Origin: an uncultured Coriobacteriales bacterium
GTDB taxonomy: Bacteria; Actinomycetota; Coriobacteriia; Coriobacteriales; UMGS124
Direction: 5' to 3'
Assembly (NCBI GenBank): GCA_903789505.1
Contig: CAIFEU010000080.1
Span: forward strand, 1 to 12,348
Length of the DNA: 12,348 nt
The position numbers and the translations under genes are program-made. Of this stretch, positions 5,656 to 12,348 are shown piece after piece (position 1 is the stretch's first letter; each line of letters starts with the position of its first letter). Below the pieces are notes generated by a model. The model worked only from the letters and a program-made list of their open reading frames with translations. It had not been told where the DNA came from and ran no database searches.

Positions 5656-7104
5656 TTATCCGTCGCGGCGGGCGGGCGCAACGTGCTGGGAGCCCGAAAG
5701 TAAGGCATCGACGAGCTGGCGGGCGCCGCGCGCCGAGCGGCCGCCGCGCCGCAGGGCGTAGCGCTCCGCCAGGGCGTCGAGGTCCGCCGGGTCGTAGTCG
5801 ATCCCCGCCGCGGTCGCCAGCTGCCTGACGATGTCGAGGTAGGTCCGCTTGTCGGGCTTCTCGAACGTGAGGTGTATCCCAAAGCGGTCCGACAGCGACA
5901 TCGTCTCCTGCAGCGTGTCGTTGAGGTGCACCTCGTCGCCCTCGCGGTCGGCGAAGCTCTCGCGCACCAGGTGGCGCCGGTTGCTCGTGGCGTAGATGGC
6001 GACGTTGCTCGACTTGGCGGCGACCGACCCCTCGAGAATCGCCTTGAGCGCGGCGTAGTTGTCGTCGTTGACGGTGAACGACAGGTCATCGATGAACAGG
6101 ATGAACTTGAGCGGGTTGGCGCTGAGCTCGTCGAGCACCGCGGGGATCAGGTGCAGCTGGTCCTTGCTGACCTCCAGGATGCGCAGGCCCTCGTCGGCCA
6201 GCTCGTTGACCACCGCCTTGACCGTGGACGACTTGCCCGTGCCCGCGTCGCCCGTCAGCAGGATGTTGGCCGCGGGCCTGCCGGCGAGCAGCGCCCGCGT
6301 GTTGTCGACGATGACGCGCTTCTGCGCCTCGTAGTCGGCGAGGTTCGCCAGGCGCGTCGGGTCGGGATGGCGCACCGCGACGATGCTCCCCGCGGCGTCG
6401 AGCGTGAACGCGCGGTAGCGGGCGAACATCCCGTAGCCGTACCGCCCGATGTCCGCCACGCGCGTGCGGAAGTCCGCGGCGAGGTCGACGCCCCCCTCGG
6501 CGTCGAAGACCGGCAGGAACCCGCCCGCCAGGACGTCGCCCGCCGGCTGCGCGCCGTCCGCGGCGCCGGAGAGCCCCACGCAGGACAGGAGCCGCGACGG
6601 CGTGAGGTCGGCGACACGCTGCAGCGTCGCGAGCTCGGACGTCACGCACGCCTCCATCGCCGCCGAGGGGGTCTGCCCGCTGCCGACCGTGCGCACGTAC
6701 ACGTTCGCGTCAACCTCCGCCGCGTCGCGCACGTACGCGGCGAGGCTCGACGCGCCGGAGGCGAACAGCTCGGAGACGAACGCGGCATAGGCGCCGGCGA
6801 GCCGCGCTGCCTCGTCGGGGGCAGGCCGGCCCGAGCCCTGGGTGCGCCCCGCCTCGGCACTCAGCTCGAGCAGGGAGCGCAGGGCGGAGACCACCGGGTC
6901 GTCGAGCAGCGCGCGGAAGACCGCGAGGGAGTCGAGGCGGGCGAGCAGGTCGGAGGCGGGGACGAGCGCCGTCGCCTTCGTGGCGGCGCCGGTCGGGGGC
7001 ACGCCCCCTCGGCCGTCGCCTGCCGGGACCCGCCGCCCCGCCGGGGCGTCGACGGCGCCCTCGGCCTCCATGTCCATGTGGCGCCTGCGGTTCTTCTTGC
7101 CCAT
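5656..7104 (-). CDS. DUF815-type AAA+ ATPase
   Basis: A 482-residue cytoplasmic ATPase. The C-terminal half is a DUF815-family P-loop domain: Walker A GDAGTGKS (285-292, K291), Walker B FILFIDD (D339-D340), and a sensor-1 region YATSNRRHL with N375. Further conserved stretches are LQETMSLSDRFGI and GGRSARGARQLVD near the C-terminus. The first 35 or so residues are basic and disordered, and residues 70-250 form a poorly conserved helical region seen in DUF815 proteins. What these ATPases act on is not established. I chose the ATG at 7104 because GGGAGGG sits 5 bases upstream; the frame is open to 7809, but that would overlap the small gene at 7293-7487 and shows no domain. It is on the same strand and 188 bases downstream of the RHH-like gene, and an inverted repeat (7175-7190) lies in that gap. 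Confidence 0.88.
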   Translation of the reverse strand: MGKKNRRRHMDMEAEGAVDAPAGRRVPAGDGRGGVPPTGAATKATALVPASDLLARLDSLAVFRALLDDPVVSALRSLLELSAEAGRTQGSGRPAPDEAARLAGAYAAFVSELFASGASSLAAYVRDAAEVDANVYVRTVGSGQTPSAAMEACVTSELATLQRVADLTPSRLLSCVGLSGAADGAQPAGDVLAGGFLPVFDAEGGVDLAADFRTRVADIGRYGYGMFARYRAFTLDAAGSIVAVRHPDPTRLANLADYEAQKRVIVDNTRALLAGRPAANILLTGDAGTGKSSTVKAVVNELADEGLRILEVSKDQLHLIPAVLDELSANPLKFILFIDDLSFTVNDDNYAALKAILEGSVAAKSSNVAIYATSNRRHLVRESFADREGDEVHLNDTLQETMSLSDRFGIHLTFEKPDKRTYLDIVRQLATAAGIDYDPADLDALAERYALRRGGRSARGARQLVDALLSGSQHVAPARRDG

Positions 7105-7174
7105 CGTGACCCTCCCCACGCCTCGCGCGAGCCGGCCCTCCGCGCGCCAGCCGCGCCGCAGGCCAATCGGTTGT

Positions 7175-7190
7175 CGGAATGCGAATTCCG
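7175..7190. promoter_or_regulatory. Inverted repeat before the AAA+ ATPase
   Basis: CGGAAT-GCGA-ATTCCG is a perfect 6-bp inverted repeat in the most AT-containing part of the gap between the RHH-like gene and the ATPase, about 70 bases before the ATPase start. It could be an operator. TATCAT nearby on the minus strand (7194-7199) is -10-like but has no acceptable -35. Function is speculative. Confidence 0.3.
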
Positions 7191-7292
7191 CCCATGATAC
7201 CCATTGCGGCGCACGGCTGCGTGACGAGCGGGTGACGGGAGGGCGACGGCGGCTCGCCGGCAGGCGCGCGGCGGCATGCCACTCGGACGCCG

Positions 7293-7487
7293 CTACCGAG
7301 GCAGCTCCCCGTGATGGCGCTCCATGTCCTCGCGCAGCAGCGCCTTGATGTAGCCCTGCTTGTTCGGATGGCCCCTCAGCCACTCGTACAGCTCCGACTC
7401 GGCCGGGTAGAACCGCACTACCGCGACGCTGGTCTTCTCGCGCTTGTACTTCTCGTCCGCGCGTCGCTGGGCATCGGACACCGCCAT
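7293..7487 (-). CDS. Small ribbon-helix-helix-like protein
   Basis: A 64-residue protein. The N-terminal part (SDAQRRADEKYKREKT) is charged and helical. A strand (SVAVVRFYP, residues 20-28) follows, then a helix (AESELYEWLRGH, 29-40) and a second helix (KQGYIKALLREDMERHH, 43-59). This strand-helix-helix order and the GYIKALLREDM ending resemble Arc/MetJ-type ribbon-helix-helix DNA-binding proteins, including small uncharacterised ones found on plasmids, phages and genomic islands. GGGAGGTG lies 6-7 bases before the ATG, an excellent ribosome binding site, which supports a real gene. An AT-rich island lies about 140 bases upstream. It could regulate itself or the downstream ATPase. No toxin-like partner is visible next to it. 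The gene is likely; the DNA-binding role is inferred. Confidence 0.75.
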   Translation of the reverse strand: MAVSDAQRRADEKYKREKTSVAVVRFYPAESELYEWLRGHPNKQGYIKALLREDMERHHGELPR

Positions 7488-7623
7488 GACGACACCTCCC
7501 CCTCGTGCCGCGCCGTTCCCGCAACGGCGCGCTCACCGCACCCGCGCCTCCCCAAGGCATGGGTGCGTCGGACCGACGCCGCGCGTCGCGCGCCTCGGCG
7601 GAAACGGGCAGGCGGCCCCTCTT

Positions 7624-7669
7624 GATAGTTATACTCCTCACAAACGGTAACCACACTGTCATACTAACG
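7624..7669. promoter_or_regulatory. AT-rich island with distant inverted repeat
   Basis: TAGTTATACT (about 7626-7635) and CATACTAACG (7660-7669, complement CGTTAGTATG) form an imperfect, widely spaced inverted repeat. This is similar in layout to the GTTA...TAAC pair about 39 bases long before the P-ATPase unit. GGTAACC (7646-7652) lies between them. It probably holds promoter or operator elements for the divergent genes, but I could not define a proper -35/-10 pair on either strand. Confidence 0.35.
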
Positions 7670-7740
7670 GCAACCTCGCAGGACAGTCCCGCCCGGAGCA
7701 CGACGATAGGGCCGGGGCGCCTGCGGGCCGCCAGCCCGCC

Positions 7741-7820
7741 CCACACCGCCAACTGGCCCGAAAATCCTCTCCCGAACCACCCCGACCACTTGCCCCGCGA
7801 TTCGACCACCCGCCGCCCAT
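7741..7820 (+). other. C-rich, G-poor stretch upstream of the dehydrogenase
   Basis: Of these 80 bases roughly half are C and only about 12 are G, in contrast to the balanced G and C elsewhere. In a plus-strand transcript this would be an unstructured C-rich segment of the sort Rho binds. It may be a Rho-dependent leader element or simply biased spacer DNA. Confidence 0.3.
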
Positions 7821-7883
7821 CACAGGGTGTGCATGGGCCGCCTCACCTTTGTGGATAGGATTTCAGGGAGTCGACCGGCGCCG

Positions 7884-7904
7884 CCGGCGGGCGCTCCCCG
7901 CCGG
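7884..7904 (+). other. Hairpin in the dehydrogenase leader
   Basis: CCGGCGGG (7884-7891) pairs with CCCGCCGG (7897-7904) around a 5-base loop, 76 bases before the dehydrogenase start codon. It could act on the leader RNA or be an incidental GC-rich stem. Confidence 0.3.
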
Positions 7905-7980
7905 GGCATCGCGCTACGGAGCGCGCCGCCAGCCGGTCGGAGAGTGAGCCATTCACACGCAAAACGGATGGGAGACAGCC

Positions 7981-8922
7981 ATGGACATCAAGAGCGTGAC
8001 GGTCGCGGGCGCCGGAGTCCTGGGGAGCCAGATTGCGTTCCAGACGGCGTACATGGGCTTCGACGTGACGGTCTGGGTGCGCAGCGAGGCCTCAATCGAG
8101 CGCGCCGTGCCCAAGTTCGACCGGCTCGAGGGCATCTACAAGGCGACGCTGGAGGCCATGAAGACCGACCCCAAGGCGTACTGCCGCGGCCTGGCCGCCT
8201 CCCCCGACGTCTCCGCCGAGGAGATCGACAAGCTCAAGGACCAGGCGCGCGCCGCGCGGCAGTCCATCAAGTTCACCACCGACTACGCCGAGGCGGCTGC
8301 GAACGCCGACCTGGTCATCGAGGCAATCGCCGAGGACCCGCAGCAGAAGATCTCGCTGTACACCGAGCTCGCCAAGTACCTGCCCGAGAAGACCATCCTG
8401 GTGACCAACTCCTCGACGCTGCTGCCCAGCACATTCGCGGAGCACACCGGCAGGCCCGACCGGTACCTCGCGCTGCACTTCGCCAACGAGATCTGGCGCA
8501 ACAACACCGCCGAGGTCATGGGCCATCCCGGCACGAGCCCCGAGGCGTACCAGGAGGTCGTCGAGTTCGCGCAGGCCATCCGCATGATTCCGTTGCAGCT
8601 CAAGAAGGAGCAGCCCGGCTACATCCTGAACAGCCTGCTGGTCCCGTTCCTCAACGCCGCCCAGGGTCTGCTCGCCAACGGCGTCGCCGACCCCGAGACG
8701 ATCGACAAGACCTGGATGCTGGGGACCGGCGCGCCCTTCGGCCCGTTCCGCATCCTCGACGTCGTGGGCCTCACGACGGCGTACAACATCGTGGTCCTCG
8801 ACCCGCGCGCCAAGGACCCCGAGACCACCCAGGGCAAGATCGCGGCCCTGCTCAAGGAGAAGATCGACGCGGGCAAGACCGGCGTCAACGCCGGCGAGGG
8901 CTTCTACAAGTACGGCAAGTAG
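7981..8922 (+). CDS. 3-hydroxyacyl-CoA dehydrogenase
   Basis: A 313-residue NAD(P)-dependent cytoplasmic oxidoreductase of the 3-hydroxyacyl-CoA / 3-hydroxybutyryl-CoA dehydrogenase family, interconverting 3-hydroxyacyl-CoA and 3-ketoacyl-CoA. The Rossmann motif VAGAGVLGSQIA starts at residue 8. VIEAIAEDPQQK and TNSSTLLPS follow. H166 (in ALHFANE) and E178 (in AEVMGH) are 12 residues apart, as the catalytic His-Glu pair is in the family. The usual HFFNP after the catalytic His is replaced by HFANEIW. The C-terminal helical domain (PGYILNSLLVPFLNAAQ onward) completes the normal length of about 300 residues. GGGAG precedes the ATG. It stands alone: no thiolase, crotonase or acyl-CoA dehydrogenase is adjacent, so the true substrate and pathway cannot be told. 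Related 2-hydroxyacid-type or carnitine dehydrogenase activity cannot be excluded. Confidence 0.88.
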   Translation: MDIKSVTVAGAGVLGSQIAFQTAYMGFDVTVWVRSEASIERAVPKFDRLEGIYKATLEAMKTDPKAYCRGLAASPDVSAEEIDKLKDQARAARQSIKFTTDYAEAAANADLVIEAIAEDPQQKISLYTELAKYLPEKTILVTNSSTLLPSTFAEHTGRPDRYLALHFANEIWRNNTAEVMGHPGTSPEAYQEVVEFAQAIRMIPLQLKKEQPGYILNSLLVPFLNAAQGLLANGVADPETIDKTWMLGTGAPFGPFRILDVVGLTTAYNIVVLDPRAKDPETTQGKIAALLKEKIDAGKTGVNAGEGFYKYGK

Positions 8923-8981
8923 CGAAAGGGCGCGAGTGCCGTAGGGGTCACGAAGCGCAGAAATAGGTAGTGGGACAACTT

Positions 8982-9023
8982 GGGGCGCGCGTCGCTGGGC
9001 ATCTTGCCGGCGGCGCGCGCCCC
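8982..9023 (+). terminator. Strong GC-rich hairpin after the dehydrogenase
   Basis: A 17-bp stem (8982-8998 with 9007-9023), 15 Watson-Crick and two G-U pairs, around an 8-base loop GCATCTTG. It lies about 60 bases after the stop codon. There is no T-tract behind it. It is very likely a transcript-end structure. The remaining gap up to 9213 holds a small repeat GGACC-GCT-GGTCC (9086-9098) and no gene. Confidence 0.6.
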
Positions 9024-9213
9024 TCGCGTCTCGCCGCTGCGGGTCACCCGGCCCTCACCGCAACCACCACCCCTCTGGACCCTTTGGACCGCTGGTCCCC
9101 TGGCGACATTGAGCGTGCCCGTCGCGCGGGCGTGGTAAGAGAATGTACGGGAAGCGCACGATCGATGGTCGGCGAGCCAACGGCAACAGACCGCGCAGGA
9201 AAGGACGGGCCGC

Positions 9214-9948
9214 ATGCCAGAGCCCCTTGGACGAGACTTCACCCATGGCACGTACGACAGGAAGGCCTGCGAGCGCCTGCTCGCAGACGACAGCGCCCGC
9301 GAGGCCACATGCACCTGTCTCGAGCTACTGGGCGCATGCCTGGTCGTTAACCCGGAAGACGACGGCTACCAGACGCGCTGGCAGGCGCTGGGCGACGCGT
9401 TGGGCGCCGGATGGCCGCTCGGGAGGAGCGACACCGTTGAGCTCGCGGCAAAGATGATACGGAAATCGATCGGCGCGCCTGGCGCCGGCGTGCCGGGCGT
9501 GAGCGAGGACGTAGCGCGCGCGGCGATACGCAATGCCATGAGCGAGGACTACCAGTGGCTGTTTCGCAGTCCCGACCTGGCGGCCGCCCCGTGGGGTTCG
9601 GTCTACATGGATCGCGACCAGGTGAGGTACGGCTGGACCTGGGAGTGCCTGCGCGATTGGATGAGCGCCAACGGCATCCGCGGGACGTATGCCAAGAAGG
9701 ATCCGGAGGACAACTTCGGACGCCTGCTGTGCCTTGCCGCCGAGCTGGCACAAGCAAAGAGGGCCGACCTCTTTGGCGAGCTGCTCGCCGATCATGTGCT
9801 CTGCTGGAGCAGCCGATTCCTGGACGCTGTCGAAGGCAGCGCCCAGACCGGCGCCTACCGCGGGCTCGCGCTGCTTTGCTCCACGACCCTCAGAGACCTC
9901 AAGGAGCTTGCGGGAATCGTTCCCGCCGAGCGCCAGACGTATCGATAG
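9214..9948 (+). CDS. TorD/DmsD-family redox-enzyme chaperone
   Basis: A 244-residue, mostly helical cytoplasmic protein of the TorD/DmsD/NarJ-like family. These chaperones bind the Tat leader and the unfolded form of complex redox enzymes, mostly molybdopterin oxidoreductases, until cofactors are inserted. The family signature APWGSVYMDRD is at residues 125-135. The second signature, usually E-P-x-D-H, appears as DPEDNFGRLLCLAAELA (163-179), with N167 in the histidine position. A third region, FGELLADHVLCWSSRFLDAV, fits the C-terminal helix with its conserved His and Trp. The length is slightly above the family norm of about 200. GGAAAGGA precedes the ATG. No molybdoenzyme gene is in the window; the converging neighbour is a Tat-type flavin/Fe-S enzyme. 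The family call is good, the client unknown. Confidence 0.82.
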   Translation: MPEPLGRDFTHGTYDRKACERLLADDSAREATCTCLELLGACLVVNPEDDGYQTRWQALGDALGAGWPLGRSDTVELAAKMIRKSIGAPGAGVPGVSEDVARAAIRNAMSEDYQWLFRSPDLAAAPWGSVYMDRDQVRYGWTWECLRDWMSANGIRGTYAKKDPEDNFGRLLCLAAELAQAKRADLFGELLADHVLCWSSRFLDAVEGSAQTGAYRGLALLCSTTLRDLKELAGIVPAERQTYR

Positions 9949-10069
9949 GGAGAGAGCCGTGGACCTCGGTGCCGCGGGTTTCGACGGCACCGAGCTAGCG
10001 ACCTTCACTACCAACGCTGAAGAGGCTAGGCAACCTTCACGCCACCTGAGGCGCTCATGCCGGCTACCG

Positions 10070-10112
10070 CCGGCTTCGGGGCGACGGGCGCGTGCCGTCA
10101 CCCCGAAGCTGG
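10070..10112. terminator. Long hairpin between convergent TorD and flavoenzyme genes
   Basis: GCTTCGGGGCGACGG (10073-10087) pairs with CCGTCACCCCGAAGC (10095-10109) with a single C-A mismatch and a 7-base loop. The outer bases 10070-10072 and 10110-10112 extend it to 18 positions. It sits between the stop codons of converging genes, 7 bases from the flavoenzyme stop, so it can serve both strands. No clear T-tract is present on either side. Confidence 0.65.
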
Positions 10113-10118
10113 CTTGGC

Positions 10119-12348
10119 CTACAGCGCCCGGCCCACGTCGTTACCCCCGCGAATCGCGAGAGCGATGTTGAAGGGGTTGGCGCAGTCGCCGATCGCGTAG
10201 GTCTCGGCGACGTCGACCTGGTCGAGCAGCGCCTGGTTGGGCACCATGTCGGCGGCGTTGACGACCGCGTCGCACGCCAGCTCGTAGTCGACCCCGGCAT
10301 CGGCCGAGGCCACAGTGACGGTGGTCGCGGTCGAGGCGGTAATCTGCGCGGAGGTGTACACGCGCACGCCCAGCGCGTACAGCCCCGTCGTCATGAACCG
10401 GTAGGCGTGGATGGACTGCTGCGGGTCGAGCTGGTCGGGCGCCGCGGGCGTGACGATCGTGACCTTCTTCTTGTGCACGGTCAGCCACAGCGCCGCGTCG
10501 AACGCCTGCGCGCTGGAGCCGTAGACCACCACGTGCTCGCCGAGGTCCTCGAACATGAACCGGTCGAAGTCGACGACCTTGGCGTCTCCGGGGACCTCGA
10601 GCGCCGGCCTCGTCCCGCCGCAGGCCAGCACCAGCGCGTCGGGGGCTGCCGCGGCGACGGTGTCGGCCGTGACCTCGGTCGCGGTCTTGACCTCGACGCC
10701 CGCCAGCTCGCACTGGCGCCGCAGGTAGGCGTTCAGGTCGTCGAGGTTCTCGTGCGGGCCCTTGACCGCGGAGGCGAACGTCAGCAGCCCGCCCAGGACG
10801 CTGCTCTTCTCGTACAGCGTGACCTTGTGGCCGCGCTGGGCCGCGATGCGCGCGCACTCCATGCCGGCGGGGCCGCCTCCCACGACCATGACGCTCTTGG
10901 CCGTCTCGGCGGCGGGCAGCTCGTAGGTCGCCGGGCCGTTCTCGGTCATGACGCGCTGCGTCAGGGCGTTGACGCGGCAGTAGCACATCGCGCGGTTCAT
11001 CTCGTTGCTGCCGGCGTGGCAGTGCAGGCAGCGCGTGCACGGGGCAATCTCGTCGGCGCGGCCGTCACGCAGCTTGTTGACGTACTCGGTGTCGACCGTG
11101 AGCGGCCGGTTCATCATGAAGAAGTCGCACTTGCCGTCCTCGAGCGCCCGCTCGAAGAAGTCCGGCGCGTGCGCGGGGTCCATGTAGGTCACGACGCCGC
11201 AGGGGATGGAGAGCGCCTGCTTGTACTGCGCCGCGATGCCGAGCAGCATGCCGGCGCCGGAGTGGGAGCCGTCGAGCTTGCCCTGCCAGTCCTGCGAGAA
11301 GTCGAACTGCGTGCCGTAGCCCGAGGCGCCCTCGATGCCGTTGAGGATGAAGTACAGGTCGCTGCCGAACTGGCAGGGGTGGTTGCCGAGCGGCCCCAGG
11401 CGCAGGTGGAGCGAGTCGGCGCCCGCCGCCTCGAAGCACTTGCACAGGGCGATGCCCTCCTCGACCGTCGTCGCCTTGTTGTGGCCGACGGTCAGGGCGT
11501 TGTCGAGGTCCATCAGGGTGGCGTTGTTGTCGAGGTTGTCCTGCGCCTCGATGCAGTTGATCAGGATCTGGACGTTGAAGTCCTGGCCGCAGGTGGCCTT
11601 GACCTGCTCGATCCACTCGGTCACGAAGCGCGCGCGGTTCTCGATCGAGCCGGCGCCGTACTCGTCGGTGCGAGTGTTGTAGAAGCGGCTGAGGAACTGC
11701 TCCCCCTGGTTGAAGCCTGCCGCGTTCATCTCGATGGCCTCGAAGCCCATCTGCTGCACGCCCTGGGCGACGGCGACGCCTGCCTGCTGGATCGCGTGAA
11801 TCTGGTCGACCGACATGGCGTCCTCGGCGACGCTCGACCCGAACGCAGCCCACTGGTAGCCGAGGTGGGCGCCGTACTCGGCGACCGCCGCGGACAGGCG
11901 CTGCCCGAAGTCGATCGCCTCCGCGGAGACCTCGCCGGTCTGGGCGTCGGGCTCAAGCGCCGGGATGCCCTCCACCCAGATGAGCTCGACGCCGCCCTTG
12001 GCGAAGTTCAGGTAGTACTGGAACAGCTCGTCGGTGAGGCCGTTGAGGTAGGTGGCGGACCCCGCCGCCGACTTGACCATGCGGTGCGAGAGGGTGAGCG
12101 AGCCGATCTTCAGCGGGCTGAACAGCGTCGTCAGCGGCTTGTCGGAGCTGCGGTAGTCGGTGTCCTGCGGGTTGACCGACGCGGTGTACAGGAGGTCGTC
12201 GGACGCGGTCGACGCCGAGCCCGCCGACAACGCGGCCCCAGCCCCCGCGGACGCCGCCGCCGCCTTGGCGTCGGACTTCTCGCTGGCGCGCGCGGTCCCG
12301 CCCAGCGCGCCGCCCACGACGGCAGCGGCGCCCAGGGCGCCTGCCGTC
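10119..12348 (-). CDS. Tat-type FMN/4Fe-4S/FAD reductase (Old Yellow Enzyme / dienoyl-CoA reductase type), 5' end outside the window
   Basis: At least 743 residues are visible and the start codon lies past the right edge. The visible N-terminus (TAGALGAAAVVGGALGGTARAS) looks like the hydrophobic and cleavage part of a Tat signal, followed by an Ala/Ser/Gly linker; the twin-arginine would be outside. An FMN TIM barrel follows (FSPLKIGSLTLSHRMVKSA; later QFLSRFYNTRTDEYG and ENRARFV). Next is a cysteine cluster CTRCLHC-x11-C-Y-C (10979-11039), then an FAD-binding domain with VVGGGPAGMECA (about 10860-10895) and a C-terminal AIGDCANPFNIALAIRGG. This order is that of 2,4-dienoyl-CoA reductase, enoate reductase and BaiCD/BaiH-like enzymes, which reduce C=C bonds. 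Oddities: the second cysteine spacing is two residues, not three; the usual EGYL/HGYL active-site tyrosine segment reads AAGFNQGEQFL; the QLxHxGR loop is shortened. An extracytoplasmic reductase using a dietary or host-derived electron acceptor is likely; the substrate is unknown. Confidence 0.85.
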   Translation of the reverse strand, partial: TAGALGAAAVVGGALGGTARASEKSDAKAAAASAGAGAALSAGSASTASDDLLYTASVNPQDTDYRSSDKPLTTLFSPLKIGSLTLSHRMVKSAAGSATYLNGLTDELFQYYLNFAKGGVELIWVEGIPALEPDAQTGEVSAEAIDFGQRLSAAVAEYGAHLGYQWAAFGSSVAEDAMSVDQIHAIQQAGVAVAQGVQQMGFEAIEMNAAGFNQGEQFLSRFYNTRTDEYGAGSIENRARFVTEWIEQVKATCGQDFNVQILINCIEAQDNLDNNATLMDLDNALTVGHNKATTVEEGIALCKCFEAAGADSLHLRLGPLGNHPCQFGSDLYFILNGIEGASGYGTQFDFSQDWQGKLDGSHSGAGMLLGIAAQYKQALSIPCGVVTYMDPAHAPDFFERALEDGKCDFFMMNRPLTVDTEYVNKLRDGRADEIAPCTRCLHCHAGSNEMNRAMCYCRVNALTQRVMTENGPATYELPAAETAKSVMVVGGGPAGMECARIAAQRGHKVTLYEKSSVLGGLLTFASAVKGPHENLDDLNAYLRRQCELAGVEVKTATEVTADTVAAAAPDALVLACGGTRPALEVPGDAKVVDFDRFMFEDLGEHVVVYGSSAQAFDAALWLTVHKKKVTIVTPAAPDQLDPQQSIHAYRFMTTGLYALGVRVYTSAQITASTATTVTVASADAGVDYELACDAVVNAADMVPNQALLDQVDVAETYAIGDCANPFNIALAIRGGNDVGRAL

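Larger units (their letters stand above)
7488..7980. other. Divergent intergenic region
   Basis: This 493-base gap separates the minus-strand RHH-like gene from the plus-strand dehydrogenase. Several open frames cross it, but none has a ribosome binding site or a recognisable product. It holds an AT-rich island (7624-7669), a C-rich and G-poor stretch (about 7741-7820), and a hairpin (7884-7904). GGATGGGAG precedes the dehydrogenase ATG. TAGGAT (7856-7861) is a weak -10 candidate for the plus strand without a good -35. Confidence 0.5.

Noticed and set aside
5872..7197. A 441-codon plus-strand frame opposite the AAA+ ATPase
   Set aside because: The opposite strand has Walker A, Walker B and sensor motifs in order; this frame has only biased composition.
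7105..7809. N-terminal extension of the AAA+ ATPase frame by 235 codons
   Set aside because: It would overlap the RHH-like gene, has no domain, and a strong ribosome binding site precedes the ATG at 7104.
7505..7858. A 117-codon plus-strand frame in the divergent gap
   Set aside because: No ribosome binding site, no recognisable motif, and it crosses the AT-rich promoter-like island.

Overview
The window is very GC-rich DNA with tightly packed genes on both strands. It ends in a Tat-type flavoenzyme, has a TorD-family chaperone next to it, and carries several small proteins of anaerobe type. The best guess from gene content is an anaerobic actinobacterium of the Coriobacteriia (Eggerthellaceae-like). 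This is an inference from GC content, a Tat-exported flavin/Fe-S reductase, a TorD chaperone and flavodoxin; no rRNA or other marker gene is present to prove it. No tRNA, rRNA, CRISPR array, insertion sequence or phage gene is visible.

Left part (1-4750), metal handling and low-iron redox, all on the plus strand: a ZIP/GufA-type metal transporter (296-1108); a two-gene unit of a small single-membrane-span protein (1409-1852) and a P1B-type metal-exporting ATPase (1874-4039); then a short-chain flavodoxin (4321-4743). The regions upstream of these three units carry AT-rich elements that stand out sharply from the background and share a core close to AGTTAGCTAT. Upstream of flavodoxin this element overlaps the -10 box of a good sigma-70-like promoter, which suggests a metal-dependent repressor of the DtxR/MntR kind controlling the group.

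Middle part (4786-7487), minus strand: a small ribbon-helix-helix-like protein (7293-7487), a DUF815-type AAA+ ATPase (5656-7104) and a UPF0114/YqhA membrane protein with unusually long disordered tails (4786-5556). The divergent gap 7488-7980 holds another AT-rich island and a C-rich, G-poor stretch.

Right part (7981-12348): a 3-hydroxyacyl-CoA dehydrogenase (7981-8922, plus), an orphan TorD/DmsD-family chaperone (9214-9948, plus), and, converging on it, a large FMN/4Fe-4S/FAD reductase of the 2,4-dienoyl-CoA reductase / Old Yellow Enzyme type (10119 to beyond the right edge, minus). The reductase has a Tat-like hydrophobic leader; its first codons lie outside the window.

Transcription units are separated by long perfect or near-perfect GC-rich hairpins that lack the usual T-tract. 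The most interesting material is the putative metal regulon on the left, including the ATPase with its small membrane partner, whose arrangement recalls mycobacterial PacL/Ctp metal-efflux platforms.
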